Shown: piece after piece, positions 43,321 through 53,261 of the stretch
How positions within the stretch are numbered: the first letter of the stretch is position 1
Layout of the letters: every line of letters begins with the position of its first letter
From: Polyangiaceae bacterium
GTDB taxonomy: Bacteria > Myxococcota_A > Polyangia > Polyangiales > Polyangiaceae
Direction of reading: 5' to 3'
DNA length: 64,000 nt
NCBI GenBank assembly: GCA_025936115.1
Contig: JAICTZ010000017.1
Coordinates: 86,126 to 150,125, forward strand
The notes under the pieces: generated by a model
What the model saw: the letters and a program-made list of their open reading frames with translations, nothing else
What the model was told of the DNA's origin: nothing
Databases searched by the model: none
Translations under genes and position numbers: made by a program

Positions 43321-45051
43321 TCATCGTCGGCTTACGTCGAAGACGACGAACCCCGTATTCTCGAAGACGCGCGGATAGCCAGAGAGCGCCTGTTCGTGGC
43401 CGCGCTCCACCACGACGTACCTCATGCCGTAGCGTGTCTCTAGCCGGGCGACGCGTCTGGCGTCGAGCGCGTCGTAGCCGTTCAGGTCATCGATGCTGTC
43501 CATGCGATCCTTGCCCGTCACGTCCTTGAGGCGCTGATGCCAGTCCAGAATTTCGGCAGGAATTGCGGGAATACCTTTCCAGTCGACGACGATGGCGCGC
43601 TCGCCGCAATAGCGAGCGAGCTCGTCCGCCGGCGGAGTCAGAAAGACCGCGTCCTTCGGCGTGCGCTCGCGCATGAAGCGGTACAGGCTCGCGTTGCACG
43701 GGTGCGCTCCGCCGAGCAAATTCGAATGTTCCCGAATGCGCAGCAGCGGGCCGACCGCAAAGTAGAGCAGGGCAGCGGAACCGAATGCGAGCGCCGGGGC
43801 GCGTGCCGAGCGCGGCCAAAAGCGCGCAGGCAACGGGGACGCGCTCGCCGCGCGTCGGGCGAAGCGCATCGCGACGATCACGACCAAAACGAACACGAGG
43901 GTAGCTAAAAGCAGCTGTCCCGCAGCTTGGGGCCCGCGCGCAAGGTAGTGCTGAACCAGCAGTACGGCGCTAGCGCTCGCAACGATGAAGTTGCCGCGGC
44001 CGTAGCGCCGCCGCAGCAGCGGATCGGTCAATGCGCACAAAGACGCGACGGCGCACGCCTGTAACAAGAGCTCCGCGTGCGCGGTGAGCCGCCATGCAAA
44101 GAGGGACCTGATGCGCGCGCTGAAGAGCGCGCCCGCGACGCCCAAGAGCACGACGCTTGCCACGCCGAAACCGATGGCGCCGAGCCTCCGCAGCGCGACC
44201 CGCTCGGGATCCGCCGCCAAGGGCAGCGAGAGGGACGCCGCGATGCCGAGCCAGGCGACCAAGGGAAAGAAATCGCGCAGCTGGTCCCGAATGCCGAAAT
44301 GATGGTGCGCGCGCACGTCCAGGTAGAGGTGGCGCGCGAGCGCTTCGCCTGCGATCGGTGTCGCGGCCCGCAGCAACATCGGCATGAACGCCGCCAGGAC
44401 GAGCGTCGCAGGTCCGAGCTGCCGCAGCAGTCGCATGAGCAACGCGCGCCGGCCGAGCAGCGCGTGCGCGACCGCCAGTGCCGGGCCGAACAACACGAGC
44501 AAGTTGACGTGAAATAGTCCGACCAGCGCGACGAACGCGCCGGAAGCGAGGAACCGTCCGCCGACGAAACATGCGGCAGCGACGAGCGTTGCCGCGCTGC
44601 TCAACGCCGACGGTTGAAATTCGAGCTCGAAGATGTACGTCGTGCCTGGCGCGCGCGTGTGTGTCGTGAACGCGAACGCAACGAGCAGCAGGTAACTCGG
44701 CAGCGCGAGCTTTCGCCCCGCTGCCCACCGAAGCATCCAGTAGAGCGCGCTCGTGGCTCCGGCGACCACGAGCGTGAGCGAAAGCGCCAATGCCCACCCA
44801 CTGCGATCGATTGACAGCAGGAGCGCGCCGAGCGCCGCAAACACCGGATGGTACTGCGTCGTTCGTGTCGCGTACCAATCGTTCCGGAAGAGCTCCGGAT
44901 CGAGCAGGCGCAGCGAGGGGATCAGGTAACTTACCTGATTGATGCTGAGGTAGTTCCAGCCGAAGCTCGCGCCGAACGCGAGTGCCACCACGACGACGAG
45001 GGCGACTTCCAGCCGCTCGCGTGGGAGCTTCTCCGCAGGGCCTTGGGACAT
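43321..45051 (-). CDS. Large GT-C-like membrane protein with soluble C-terminal domain
   Basis: A 576-residue protein with about eleven hydrophobic segments. LLDPELFRNDWYATRTTQYHP follows the first segment, in the place of the GT-C acidic loop. The C-terminal domain (about 440-576: FMRERTPKDAVFLTPPADEL to NTGFVVFDV) is soluble and resembles the tails of the proteins at 16648-18471 and 45751-47442, arguing for a paralogous set. No catalytic residue can be proven. It diverges from the lipoprotein gene at 45086. A surface-glycan role is inferred from the neighbourhood. Confidence 0.75.
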   Translation of the reverse strand: MSQGPAEKLPRERLEVALVVVVALAFGASFGWNYLSINQVSYLIPSLRLLDPELFRNDWYATRTTQYHPVFAALGALLLSIDRSGWALALSLTLVVAGATSALYWMLRWAAGRKLALPSYLLLVAFAFTTHTRAPGTTYIFELEFQPSALSSAATLVAAACFVGGRFLASGAFVALVGLFHVNLLVLFGPALAVAHALLGRRALLMRLLRQLGPATLVLAAFMPMLLRAATPIAGEALARHLYLDVRAHHHFGIRDQLRDFFPLVAWLGIAASLSLPLAADPERVALRRLGAIGFGVASVVLLGVAGALFSARIRSLFAWRLTAHAELLLQACAVASLCALTDPLLRRRYGRGNFIVASASAVLLVQHYLARGPQAAGQLLLATLVFVLVVIVAMRFARRAASASPLPARFWPRSARAPALAFGSAALLYFAVGPLLRIREHSNLLGGAHPCNASLYRFMRERTPKDAVFLTPPADELARYCGERAIVVDWKGIPAIPAEILDWHQRLKDVTGKDRMDSIDDLNGYDALDARRVARLETRYGMRYVVVERGHEQALSGYPRVFENTGFVVFDVSRR

Positions 45052-45085
45052 GAGCGGCCGATGCTAGTACAACGACCGCCTGGTC

Positions 45086-45730
45086 ATGCTCCGCTCCGCT
45101 CGGCTCCCGGCCGCACTCGGCATCGCCGCGTTGGCGGCGTGTCATGCCGCGCCCCCGCCGCCCGCGCCGCAGGTGAACGCGCCGTGTTCACCGCCCACGA
45201 ATGTGCACGAGTTCGTGGTGCTCGATCGAGCCGCGCCGCAAGGCGGGGTCGCGGGCGTGTCAGGCGCCGAGGGCGACGGTGTTCAGCGCGTGCTCGTGTG
45301 CGCGCGGGTGCGGAGCGCGCGGCGCGGGCGCGTCATCGAGGAGGCGACAGGCGCTCCGATTGCGAATGCGGTCGTGACGGTGGAGTCATGGGAGACGCCG
45401 ATGCCGATCGGGGGGCGTCGGCCGGAGCGACGGCTGATGCGCTCGGTGGTCGTGCGGAGCGATGCGAACGGTGCGTGGACGGTTGGCGAGGACTGGGCCT
45501 GGATGCGCGGGTATTTGGCGGCTGACGGTTTTCCGCAATTCATCGACGGTCTGTGCGTGCGCGCGGCGGGGTATGCCTCGTTCGTGTTCGATCCGTGGCA
45601 GCAGCCGGAGGAGTACTTCGCGCAGCCGCCGTCGACGATCAAGTTGAGTAAGAGCTCGAGTCCCGAGGTGACGAGTCCCTCGCGGGACAAGGTTTCGAGC
45701 TGTGGTGTTGCGCTCGAACCGGCGTTTTGA
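45086..45730 (+). CDS. Lipoprotein with a carboxypeptidase-regulatory-like domain
   Basis: A 214-residue lipoprotein. MLRSARLPAALGIAALAAC is the signal with lipobox ALAAC, followed by a Pro-rich spacer. GRVIEEATGAPIANAVVTVESW is the start of a carboxypeptidase regulatory-like (CarboxypepD_reg) beta-sandwich, which usually serves in binding or assembly and not catalysis. Four further cysteines occur in the mature part. It lies between two divergent or convergent GT-C-like genes. Role unknown. Confidence 0.75.
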   Translation: MLRSARLPAALGIAALAACHAAPPPPAPQVNAPCSPPTNVHEFVVLDRAAPQGGVAGVSGAEGDGVQRVLVCARVRSARRGRVIEEATGAPIANAVVTVESWETPMPIGGRRPERRLMRSVVVRSDANGAWTVGEDWAWMRGYLAADGFPQFIDGLCVRAAGYASFVFDPWQQPEEYFAQPPSTIKLSKSSSPEVTSPSRDKVSSCGVALEPAF

Positions 45731-45750
45731 CGCAACTGTCACGGGGCGCC

Positions 45751-47442
45751 TCAGAGCTTTCGCAGGTCGAGTAGCGTCCAGTCGCCCGTAGCGAAGACGG
45801 CGAGCGACGGCGTGAGCGCGGGTGCCGCGAAGCCGCCACGTCGTCCGGTGTCGAAGGCGCGTGCGATGTCGGCGTCGAAGGGTGCAAAGTAGCCCGGGCG
45901 AAACCTGAAATGACCGCGGTCGATCAGGAGGTGAGTGACGTGCTCCCGATCGCGGAATCGACGGAGAACGTTCGAGTCGCTGGTGAAGTAGGCCGCGAAC
46001 AACGCGCGGGCGCGGGCGCGCATGAGCTCGGTGTAGCGGGTGTGAAAGGGCATGTGCGTCTCGCGCGCGAGGTAGACGGAGCGGCGCGAAAGATACGGAA
46101 TGGAGTCGCTGGTTTCGCTCGGGAACGCAGCGACGAGGGCGTCACGGGGCAGCTCGGCGATGGCCGCGAACAGTGGACGATCGACCGCCGCGATGCGGAC
46201 GGTGTAACCCGCCCAACTGACGCCGCGCGCGCCGAGCAGCACGAAAATGACGGCGTTGGCGACCCACGGCAGGGCACGAACCCAGGCGCGGCGAGCGCCG
46301 CACAGTGCGCCCAGTATCGCAGGAACCGTGATGAACACGATGACGGGCACCGCGTACGCGACGTATCGCTCCGGTAAGAAGAGCCGCGGTTCCATCACGA
46401 GCGAAGCCGTGTGACAAAGGATCACCGCGAGCGGCAAGAGCAAGAATCGGCGCGCTTCGGGACGACGCCGCGCGAGCCACACAGCGCCAAGCAGTCCGAG
46501 TACGGCGACGCACGGCGCGAGCCACGCCCCATGCTTCCGCGCACTGAGCGGCGCCGCCAGCGGCTCGCCGTCACCGACGAGCGCGGCACGGACGAGCGGG
46601 AGTGTAGCGGCGGGTAACGCGGGAAACGGTGGGCGATCCGTGGGCGCAAAGCGACCCTCCGCGCCCGCTTCCGGATACTGAGCGAGGAGCTCGGGACCAA
46701 TCGCCGGTCCCCAGCTTCGCAGCCGCAAGGCGGACGGCAAGAGCACCAGTGCGGCAACCGCCGCCGTAAGAGCAATGAACACGAGCCGGCGGCGGAGTGA
46801 CCAACTGGAGGCGTCGCCGCGCGTCGTGCTCGGCATGAGCAGTACGAGCGCGAGCGTCACGCCGAGTGTCAGCGCCGCGGCGGGATAGAACCCCGCGCTG
46901 ACGACAACGAGAACGGCGAGCATTCGCACGCGCCCGTCGAGCAACGCAAGCGCTCCCGCAGCGAGTAGAGGAGCCGCGAAGCCTCGGGGCAGCCCGCCGG
47001 TCATGCGCGCGAGCAGGTACGACGAGCCGAGCGCGAGCGCGAGCGAGCCGAACGCGCCGGCGCCGCCCGCGAGTCGCCAGGCGGCCACGGCGAGACACGC
47101 GACCGTCACGGCCAACAGCACATAAGGCAACCCTTTGCTGAGGCCGACGACTCCGAACAGCGGCGTCAAGGCGCGGTAGAGGAGCGCGTACGCATCCGGC
47201 AAGCTCGCGAGGTAGTAAGTGACGACCGGATCGCCGGGGAAAAGCGCGCGGTCTTCGTTGCGGAATTGGGGATAGATGAGGACGCGCACGTCGTCCGCGA
47301 ACGTGAAATGCTCGCGCGCGAGCTCGGCGTGCCGGACGAGCGACGGCCCGAAGAGCCACGCGAGCACGAGCCCCACGCCGAGCGCTACGAGCAGTCGCTC
47401 GTGGTCGCGAAGGGTCGCGACGGCGGCTCGAAAAGGCGACAC
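45751..47442 (-). CDS. Large GT-C-like membrane protein
   Basis: A 563-residue protein with about eleven hydrophobic segments. HFTFADDVRVLIYPQF follows the first segment with the acidic pair seen in GT-C enzymes. GLPRGFAAPLLAAGALALLDG is nearly the same as GLPRGFGFPLATLWLAGAI in the protein at 16648-18471, which supports homology. The C-terminal soluble domain ends in VFATGDWTLLDL, as in the related proteins. GTG 47442 is chosen because the longer in-frame start at 47529 would overlap the start of the divergent gene at 47513. Confidence 0.72.
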   Translation of the reverse strand: MSPFRAAVATLRDHERLLVALGVGLVLAWLFGPSLVRHAELAREHFTFADDVRVLIYPQFRNEDRALFPGDPVVTYYLASLPDAYALLYRALTPLFGVVGLSKGLPYVLLAVTVACLAVAAWRLAGGAGAFGSLALALGSSYLLARMTGGLPRGFAAPLLAAGALALLDGRVRMLAVLVVVSAGFYPAAALTLGVTLALVLLMPSTTRGDASSWSLRRRLVFIALTAAVAALVLLPSALRLRSWGPAIGPELLAQYPEAGAEGRFAPTDRPPFPALPAATLPLVRAALVGDGEPLAAPLSARKHGAWLAPCVAVLGLLGAVWLARRRPEARRFLLLPLAVILCHTASLVMEPRLFLPERYVAYAVPVIVFITVPAILGALCGARRAWVRALPWVANAVIFVLLGARGVSWAGYTVRIAAVDRPLFAAIAELPRDALVAAFPSETSDSIPYLSRRSVYLARETHMPFHTRYTELMRARARALFAAYFTSDSNVLRRFRDREHVTHLLIDRGHFRFRPGYFAPFDADIARAFDTGRRGGFAAPALTPSLAVFATGDWTLLDLRKL

Positions 47443-47512
47443 GGCGCGCGAGTCTAGCCGAACCGCCGGAAGCAACGGCGCCGGGCGACTTTTGGGATAA
47501 GCTCCGCGCCCC

Positions 47513-49969
47513 TTGCCCTCGTTCTTCACCGGGCCCCGCGCTCGCTCACTCGTCGGCGTGATCCTGCTCGTCGCTGGGGCCGCGGTCTTTTTGCGCGTCG
47601 TGAACGAGTCGTACCCAGTCGAGAAGTGGCTGTTTTGGCACTACGCGACGTACTGGGTCGCGTGCGCCGTGTGGCTCGCGGGCGTGCTCGGTGTGGGGCA
47701 CCTGACGGTGACGCGCGGCTTCCGGCTGTCGCTGCCGCTCGGGGAGGCGACGGTGACGGCGCTGGCCGTGGGCCTGTTCGAGTTCGAGCTCGCGATGCTG
47801 CTCGCGGGCATCGTGCACGCGTTTCGCACGGCGATGTTCGTTGCGCTGCCGCTCGCGTTCGTGCTCGGCGGCGCGCGTTCGCTCCGTCACCTCTGGCGCG
47901 GCTGGACTCGTTTGTTCCGGCGCCACAGGCCGTCGCTCGGCGTGATGGGCGCGCTCGCGATAGGCCTCGGGATCGTCGTGTTCGCGATGATCTACTTCGC
48001 GATGCTTTCGCCCGAAAACGTGCAGTTCGATTCGCGCTGGAAGCACATGTCGCTCGCCGAAGATTGGGTCGCGGCGGGTGGCCTCAGGCGGCACGACGAA
48101 GGCTGGTTGTTCGCGGCGCGGCCGCACATCACGAGCCTGCTCTTCACGTGGGCGTTCCTTTTGCCCGGAGCGCTGCTGTTCGACAAAATGCTGCTCTGCG
48201 CGCACCTCGAGTTCGTGATTTTTGTGATCACGACCGTCGTGGGCATTCCAGCGCTCGTGCGGCGGCTCGTGCCGCGTGCCGATCCGCGCGTCGTGTGGGC
48301 TGCGCGTTTCCTGTTCCCGGGCGTGCTGGTCTACGACAGCACGCTGAGCGCCGGTGCCGATCACATCGGGGCGCTCTTCGGCGTCCCCGCGGCGCTCTTG
48401 CTGTTTCGCGTCTGGCGTCGACTCGAGCTGCGCCCGACCTTGCTGCTCAGCGCCGTGCTCTCGGCAGCGCTGCTCGTGAAAGAGACGACGGCGCTCGTGC
48501 TCTTGCCGTTCCCCGTGTTCGCCGTGCTGCTCCGCGCCGGCATGCTCGTGGTCCGGCATTTTCGCGGCCAGAGCAACGCCGAGGAGCTCAGGAACGCCTG
48601 GCGTACGCCGCTCCTCGCCGCCGGCGCCGCGCTCGTGCTCACGACTCCGCTCTGGCTCGAGAACCTGATTTGGTACGGCGATCCGCTCTACCCCATCCTC
48701 AACAAGTTCTTCTCGCCGCACCCGTGGTCGCCCGACGCCGCTTACCGTTTCCATTACGGCTACGAGGACCAGCAGCTCTGGGCGCCGTCACGTGATCTCA
48801 AGGGCCTTCTGGACACCCTGCAAGCGCTCGTGACGTTTTCCTTCGAGCCGCACGATTGGAAGCGCTTTCACCACGCCGTGCCCGTCTTCGGCTCGCTCTT
48901 CACGCTGCTGCTCGTGACCGTGCCGCTCTATCGCGGGTCGCTGCGGCTCTGGGCGCTGCTCGGCTGGATCCACCTCGGAATTTTCGCCTGGTTCTCGGTG
49001 CACCACCAAGATCGCTACCTGCAGGGCCTGATGCCGCTGATGGCCGGCGCCACGGCGGCGATGCTGCTCGCGATTTGGCGCGGCGATTCGCGCCTGGTGC
49101 GCGGCGCGCTCGTCTTGCTCGTGGGACTTCAGCTCGTGTGGGGCGGTGACGCCTATTTCTTCCAGACGCACGCGATGGCGCGTTCGCCCCTCAAGAAATC
49201 CATCGATTTACTGAGCGCGGGGTTCGAGCACAAATACGATTCGCGCTTCAATATCCAGCAGTCGTACCAATCCGTGGGCAAACTTCTACCGAAGGGCGCG
49301 CGCCTGTTGATGCACGAGACGAACATCAACCTCGGCACGGGCGTGAGCACGGTGCTCGACAACCCCGGCTGGCAATACGCCATTGATTACGGCTCGCTCA
49401 AAAGCCCTGCCGACATGGTCCCGCTCTTGCGCAGCCTCGGCGTGACGCACGTCTACGCCCGCACCGACCGCAGCAAAGGTAAAGACAGCATCGCCAGCGA
49501 TATTCGCTTCTTGGACTACGTGCGCCGCCGCGCGACCAAGACCACCTCCGTCGCGGGCGGCACCTTGGTGGAGGTGAGTGACGCCCAGCCCGGCCCCTTC
49601 GACGACACGGTCGCGATGCTGAGCTGCGGCTCGGATTACGAGCCCGGTCAGTACCTCGTGAGCGATCTGGCGACGCCGCCGTTCGGCCCGCGCGTGCACG
49701 AGTTGCCCCCGCCGCGAAAGCCCGCGACGTTGCCGGACGACGCCGCGCGACTCGTCGAAACGAGTGAGTACGTCGTCGTCGATCCGCATTGCTTCGACGG
49801 CGCCGTGCCGCGCGTGCACGACGCGCACACGCTGCTCACGCACCGCGCCGGCTCGGGCGGACGCATGGCCGCGTACGAAATCTGGGTGCGCGGCTCGCTC
49901 GCCGCACGCAAATCGCGTCCCGCTCCGAGCGAACCCGAAGACGATCAGGACGAGCCGGGCGAACCCTGA
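47513..49969 (+). CDS. Very large GT-C-like membrane protein
   Basis: An 818-residue protein with about thirteen hydrophobic segments in the first ~530 residues and a long soluble domain after. FDSRWKHMSLAEDWVAAGG and HEGWLF-type loops, LKETTALVLLPFP (as LVKETTALVLLPFP) and LENLIWYGDPLYPILNKFF are typical of ArnT/PMT-related proteins of unknown function. The soluble part contains LMHETNINLGTGVSTVLDNPG and SLGVTHVYAR. The C-terminal tail is acidic. TTG 47513 is the start. It converges on and overlaps the GT2 gene by 25 bp. Confidence 0.78.
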   Translation: MPSFFTGPRARSLVGVILLVAGAAVFLRVVNESYPVEKWLFWHYATYWVACAVWLAGVLGVGHLTVTRGFRLSLPLGEATVTALAVGLFEFELAMLLAGIVHAFRTAMFVALPLAFVLGGARSLRHLWRGWTRLFRRHRPSLGVMGALAIGLGIVVFAMIYFAMLSPENVQFDSRWKHMSLAEDWVAAGGLRRHDEGWLFAARPHITSLLFTWAFLLPGALLFDKMLLCAHLEFVIFVITTVVGIPALVRRLVPRADPRVVWAARFLFPGVLVYDSTLSAGADHIGALFGVPAALLLFRVWRRLELRPTLLLSAVLSAALLVKETTALVLLPFPVFAVLLRAGMLVVRHFRGQSNAEELRNAWRTPLLAAGAALVLTTPLWLENLIWYGDPLYPILNKFFSPHPWSPDAAYRFHYGYEDQQLWAPSRDLKGLLDTLQALVTFSFEPHDWKRFHHAVPVFGSLFTLLLVTVPLYRGSLRLWALLGWIHLGIFAWFSVHHQDRYLQGLMPLMAGATAAMLLAIWRGDSRLVRGALVLLVGLQLVWGGDAYFFQTHAMARSPLKKSIDLLSAGFEHKYDSRFNIQQSYQSVGKLLPKGARLLMHETNINLGTGVSTVLDNPGWQYAIDYGSLKSPADMVPLLRSLGVTHVYARTDRSKGKDSIASDIRFLDYVRRRATKTTSVAGGTLVEVSDAQPGPFDDTVAMLSCGSDYEPGQYLVSDLATPPFGPRVHELPPPRKPATLPDDAARLVETSEYVVVDPHCFDGAVPRVHDAHTLLTHRAGSGGRMAAYEIWVRGSLAARKSRPAPSEPEDDQDEPGEP

Positions 49970-51009
49970 GTTTTGCGCTGCGGCGGCGGCGGCGTGGTCT
50001 GCGGGGGCGGCGGCGTGCTCTGCGTCACGCGCGGGAGCGCGCCCGTGCTGCCGCTGCCGACACGCTGCGTTCGCACGTAATACGGCTTCTTGTCCTGCGA
50101 CTCGTGATACGTGCGCGACAGCACGTCCGCGACGAGCCCGAGCGAGACGAGCTGCAGCCCGACGACGATCAAGAGCACGCCGAGCAAGAGCAGCGGGCGG
50201 TCGGACAAGCGCGCATGAAACGCGAGCTTTTCGAACGCGAGCCAAGCGCAGAGCAGGCCCCCGAGACCGAGACTCAAGAGGCCGCCGAAGCCGAAAACCT
50301 GCATCGGGCGCGTGAGGTAGGACTGAATGAAGCGCACCGTGATGAGGTCGAGCACGACGCGCAGCGTGCGGCCGATGCCGTACTTCGACGAACCGTAGCG
50401 CCGCGCGCGGTGGTTCACGGGCATCTCGAAGATGCGCGCACCGATCCACGACGCGACGGCCGGAATGAAGCGATGCATCTCGCCGTAGAGGCGAAGCTCC
50501 TTCGCGACGGCGCTCGTCATGGCCTTGAGCGTGCAGCCGTAGTCGTGAAGCTTCACCTTCGTGGCCATACTGATCAGCCGATTGGCGATCATCGACGGTA
50601 GCTTGCGGTTCAAGAACGGATCTTTGCGATACTTGCGCCACCCTGCGACGAGGTCATAGCCCTCGTCGAGCTTCTGCAGCATGGCGGGGATGTCGGCGGG
50701 GTCGTTCTGAAGATCCGCGTCCATCGTGACGATGCGGCTGCCGCGCGCCGCGTCGAGCCCGGCTTGCATCGCCGCCGTCTGGCCGAAGTTGCGGCGAAAC
50801 TGGATCACGGAGAGGGCGGGGTCACTCGCGGCGAAGCCCTCGAGCAGCGTCCAGGTGCGATCGGTCGAGCCGTCGTCCACGAGCACGAGCTCGAAGCGGA
50901 AGCCGGTGGGATCGAGCGCGGCGTGCAGCTCCTCGAGGAGCTGCTTGATGCTCTCCTCCTCGTTGTACACGGGGATGATGACGGAAAGGTCGAGGCTAGG
51001 TGCGGACAT
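49945..51009 (-). CDS. GT2 family polyprenyl-phosphate glycosyltransferase (ArnC/GtrB-like)
   Basis: A 354-residue protein. SVIIPVYNEEESI, VLVDDGSTDRTW and TMDADLQNDPADIP are the GT-A nucleotide and metal sites, RRNFGQTAAMQAG is a family block, and two membrane segments near 235-260 and 270-295 anchor it. It should load a sugar onto polyprenyl phosphate, feeding the GT-C-like proteins around it. The C-terminus is an unusual Pro/Gln-rich tail (TPPPPQTTPPPPQRKT). ATG 51009 (SAPSLDLSV) is chosen over the longer start 51075. Confidence 0.92.
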   Translation of the reverse strand: MSAPSLDLSVIIPVYNEEESIKQLLEELHAALDPTGFRFELVLVDDGSTDRTWTLLEGFAASDPALSVIQFRRNFGQTAAMQAGLDAARGSRIVTMDADLQNDPADIPAMLQKLDEGYDLVAGWRKYRKDPFLNRKLPSMIANRLISMATKVKLHDYGCTLKAMTSAVAKELRLYGEMHRFIPAVASWIGARIFEMPVNHRARRYGSSKYGIGRTLRVVLDLITVRFIQSYLTRPMQVFGFGGLLSLGLGGLLCAWLAFEKLAFHARLSDRPLLLLGVLLIVVGLQLVSLGLVADVLSRTYHESQDKKPYYVRTQRVGSGSTGALPRVTQSTPPPPQTTPPPPQRKTQGSPGSS

Positions 51010-51173
51010 GTCGCGGGCGAAGGCCCGGAGGGTGCACGAGCCGAGGCCGTAGCCGCAAGTCCGCGTTCCCGTCACGCGTTCGTCAGCGGGTTTTGGGGGC
51101 TCCGGCGCGCGCGCGGGTCGAACCGGGGCCGCGACGTTCGAAACCTGCTCGGGCCCTGCTACCTTGCGCGGCG

Positions 51174-52067
51174 ATGTCCCAAGGGCACGTCAAGGTCGGG
51201 CTGATTCAGACGGCGGTGAGCGCCGACAAAGTCGCGAACATCAAGAAGACGGCGCGGCTGATCGAGGACGCGGCCGCGCGTGGTGCGCGTATCGTGTGCC
51301 TGCAGGAGCTGTTCGCGTCCGAATACTTCTGCCAGCGAGAAGACGCCGAGCTCTTCAACCTGGCCGAGCCGGTGCCGGGCCCGACCACGCAGATGATGGC
51401 GGAGGTCGCGAAAAGCCGCGGCGTGAGCATCGTCGTGCCGCTCTTCGAGCGACGCGCGGCGGGCGTCTATCACAACAGCCTCGTGCTCATCGGACCGAAC
51501 GGCAACATCGCGGGCCACTACCGCAAGATGCACATCCCCGACGACCCGCTCTTTTACGAGAAGTACTACTTCACGCCCGGTGACCTCGGCTTCATGAGCA
51601 TCCCCACGCCCGAAGCCGCCGTGGGTCCGCTGATTTGCTGGGACCAGTGGTACCCGGAAGCCGCGCGCATGACGGCCATGTCCGGCGCCGAGATCCTCGT
51701 CTACCCGACGGCGATCGGCTGGCATCCGAGCGAGAAGGCGCAATACGGCGCGTCGCAGCTTTCGGCGTGGCAAACGATGCAGCGCGCGCACGCGATTTCG
51801 AACGGCGTGTTCGTGGTTGCCGTCAATCGCGTGGGGCACGAAGGGTCGGCGCCGGGCGGTTTGGAATTTTGGGGGCATTCGTTCGTCGCCGATCCGTTCG
51901 GGGTCGTCCTGGCCGAGGCAGGTGAGGGGGAAGAGACGCTCGTCGTGGAGTGCGACCTCGGGCGCATCGAAGAAGTACGGCGAAATTGGCCTTTTTTTCG
52001 CGACCGGCGCATCGACGCGTACGGCGGGCTCACCTCGCGATTTCTCGACCAGCGGGCGGGACGCTAA
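51174..52067 (+). CDS. aguB: N-carbamoylputrescine amidase
   Basis: Hydrolyses N-carbamoylputrescine to putrescine, CO2 and ammonia, the second step of the agmatine route to polyamines, in the cytosol. The 297-residue nitrilase-fold protein has the catalytic Glu45 (CLQELFASEYF), Lys118 (YRKMHIPDD) and Cys155 (ICWDQWYPE), and the family-specific GWHPSEK and RVGHEG. ATG 51174 gives the proper N-terminus. The agmatine deiminase gene follows after 6 bp, so they form an operon that completes the pathway. Confidence 0.96.
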   Translation: MSQGHVKVGLIQTAVSADKVANIKKTARLIEDAAARGARIVCLQELFASEYFCQREDAELFNLAEPVPGPTTQMMAEVAKSRGVSIVVPLFERRAAGVYHNSLVLIGPNGNIAGHYRKMHIPDDPLFYEKYYFTPGDLGFMSIPTPEAAVGPLICWDQWYPEAARMTAMSGAEILVYPTAIGWHPSEKAQYGASQLSAWQTMQRAHAISNGVFVVAVNRVGHEGSAPGGLEFWGHSFVADPFGVVLAEAGEGEETLVVECDLGRIEEVRRNWPFFRDRRIDAYGGLTSRFLDQRAGR

Positions 52068-52073
52068 GCCACG

Positions 52074-53261
52074 ATGAAACGCACCAGCGCGAAAACGCTC
52101 GCTCGCAAACGTGTCAATCGCAAGCCCGCGCGCGTCGCACGGCGTGTGGCGCAACGCACGTCGCCGCACGGCGATTCAGCACAGACGCCCTTTGCCGAAG
52201 GCTACGCCATGCCCGCCGAATGGGAGCCGCACGAGGCGACCTGGCTCGCCTGGCCGCACGAAGCGAGCGACTGGCCCGGTAAGTTCGAGGTGATCGCGTG
52301 GGTGTTTGCCGAAATGGCGCGCGTGCTCACGCAGGGCGAACGCGTGCGGCTCATCGTCGGTAGTGCCGCGGAGAAGAAACGCGCGAGCGCCGTGTTCGCG
52401 AGCGCGGGCGTGGATCTGAAGCGCGTCGATTTCGTCACGGCGGCGACCGATCGCTCGTGGACGCGGGATTTCGTGCCGAGCTTCGTCGTGAAGCGCGGGG
52501 TCAAAGCGCGGCAAAGGGGTGCGCTCGCGGCGGCGCGTTTCCGCTTCGACGGCTGGCATCGCTACCCGAATCACAAAAAAGACGTCGCGGCGGGCCTCGC
52601 GGCCTTGAAGTTCGGCGATACGCCCGCGTTCGAGCCCGTGGTCACCTTGGATTCGAAGCGCCATCACGTGGTGCTCGAAGGTGGCGCGATCGACGTCGAC
52701 GGCGAGGGCACGCTGCTCGCGACCGAAGAGTGTCTGCTCGACGGCAAGCAGGCGCGCAATCCCGAGCTCGGTCGCGGCCTGACCGAGCAGGTGCTGCGGG
52801 ATTTTTTGGGGGCGCAAAAGGTCGTGTGGCTCGGCCGCGGTATCGCGGGTGACGACACGGGCGGGCACGTCGACGATTTCGCGCGCTTCGTCGCGCCCGG
52901 GCGCGTCGTCGTGGCGCAGGAGCTCGACAAGAAGGATCCGAATCACCGCGTACTCGGTGAAGCGCTCGAGCGGCTGCGCGGCGCCCGTGACGCACGCGGT
53001 CGCCGCTTCGACATCGTGCCGCTACCGATGCCGGCGCCGATCGTCTTCGACGGCCAGCGCCTGCCCGCGAGCTACGCGAACTTCTACGTCGCCTCGGAGG
53101 CCGTGCTCGTGCCGACCTTCAACGATCCGAACGATCGCGTGGCGCTCGGCATTTTCGGCGAGCTCTTTCCCGGGCGCGACATCGTCGGCATTTACTCGCG
53201 CGACCTCGTGCTCGGGCTCGGAACGCTGCATTGCTCGACGCAGCAGGAGCCGCGGCCGTAG
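52074..53261 (+). CDS. aguA: Agmatine deiminase with a basic N-terminal extension
   Basis: Converts agmatine to N-carbamoylputrescine and ammonia, feeding AguB. The guanidine-modifying fold is seen in MPAEWEPHEATWLAWP, DRSWTRDFVP, LEGGAIDVDGEG, GDDTGGHVDD (catalytic His region) and LGTLHCSTQQEP, where Cys387 is the nucleophile. Before the usual start there are about 45 extra residues rich in Lys/Arg (KRTSAKTLARKRVNRKPARV). ATG 52074 is close to aguB and no other start lies nearer; ATG 52209 (AMPAEWEP) could give the standard form. The extension could bind nucleic acid or be a start-site artefact. Confidence 0.94.
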   Translation: MKRTSAKTLARKRVNRKPARVARRVAQRTSPHGDSAQTPFAEGYAMPAEWEPHEATWLAWPHEASDWPGKFEVIAWVFAEMARVLTQGERVRLIVGSAAEKKRASAVFASAGVDLKRVDFVTAATDRSWTRDFVPSFVVKRGVKARQRGALAAARFRFDGWHRYPNHKKDVAAGLAALKFGDTPAFEPVVTLDSKRHHVVLEGGAIDVDGEGTLLATEECLLDGKQARNPELGRGLTEQVLRDFLGAQKVVWLGRGIAGDDTGGHVDDFARFVAPGRVVVAQELDKKDPNHRVLGEALERLRGARDARGRRFDIVPLPMPAPIVFDGQRLPASYANFYVASEAVLVPTFNDPNDRVALGIFGELFPGRDIVGIYSRDLVLGLGTLHCSTQQEPRP

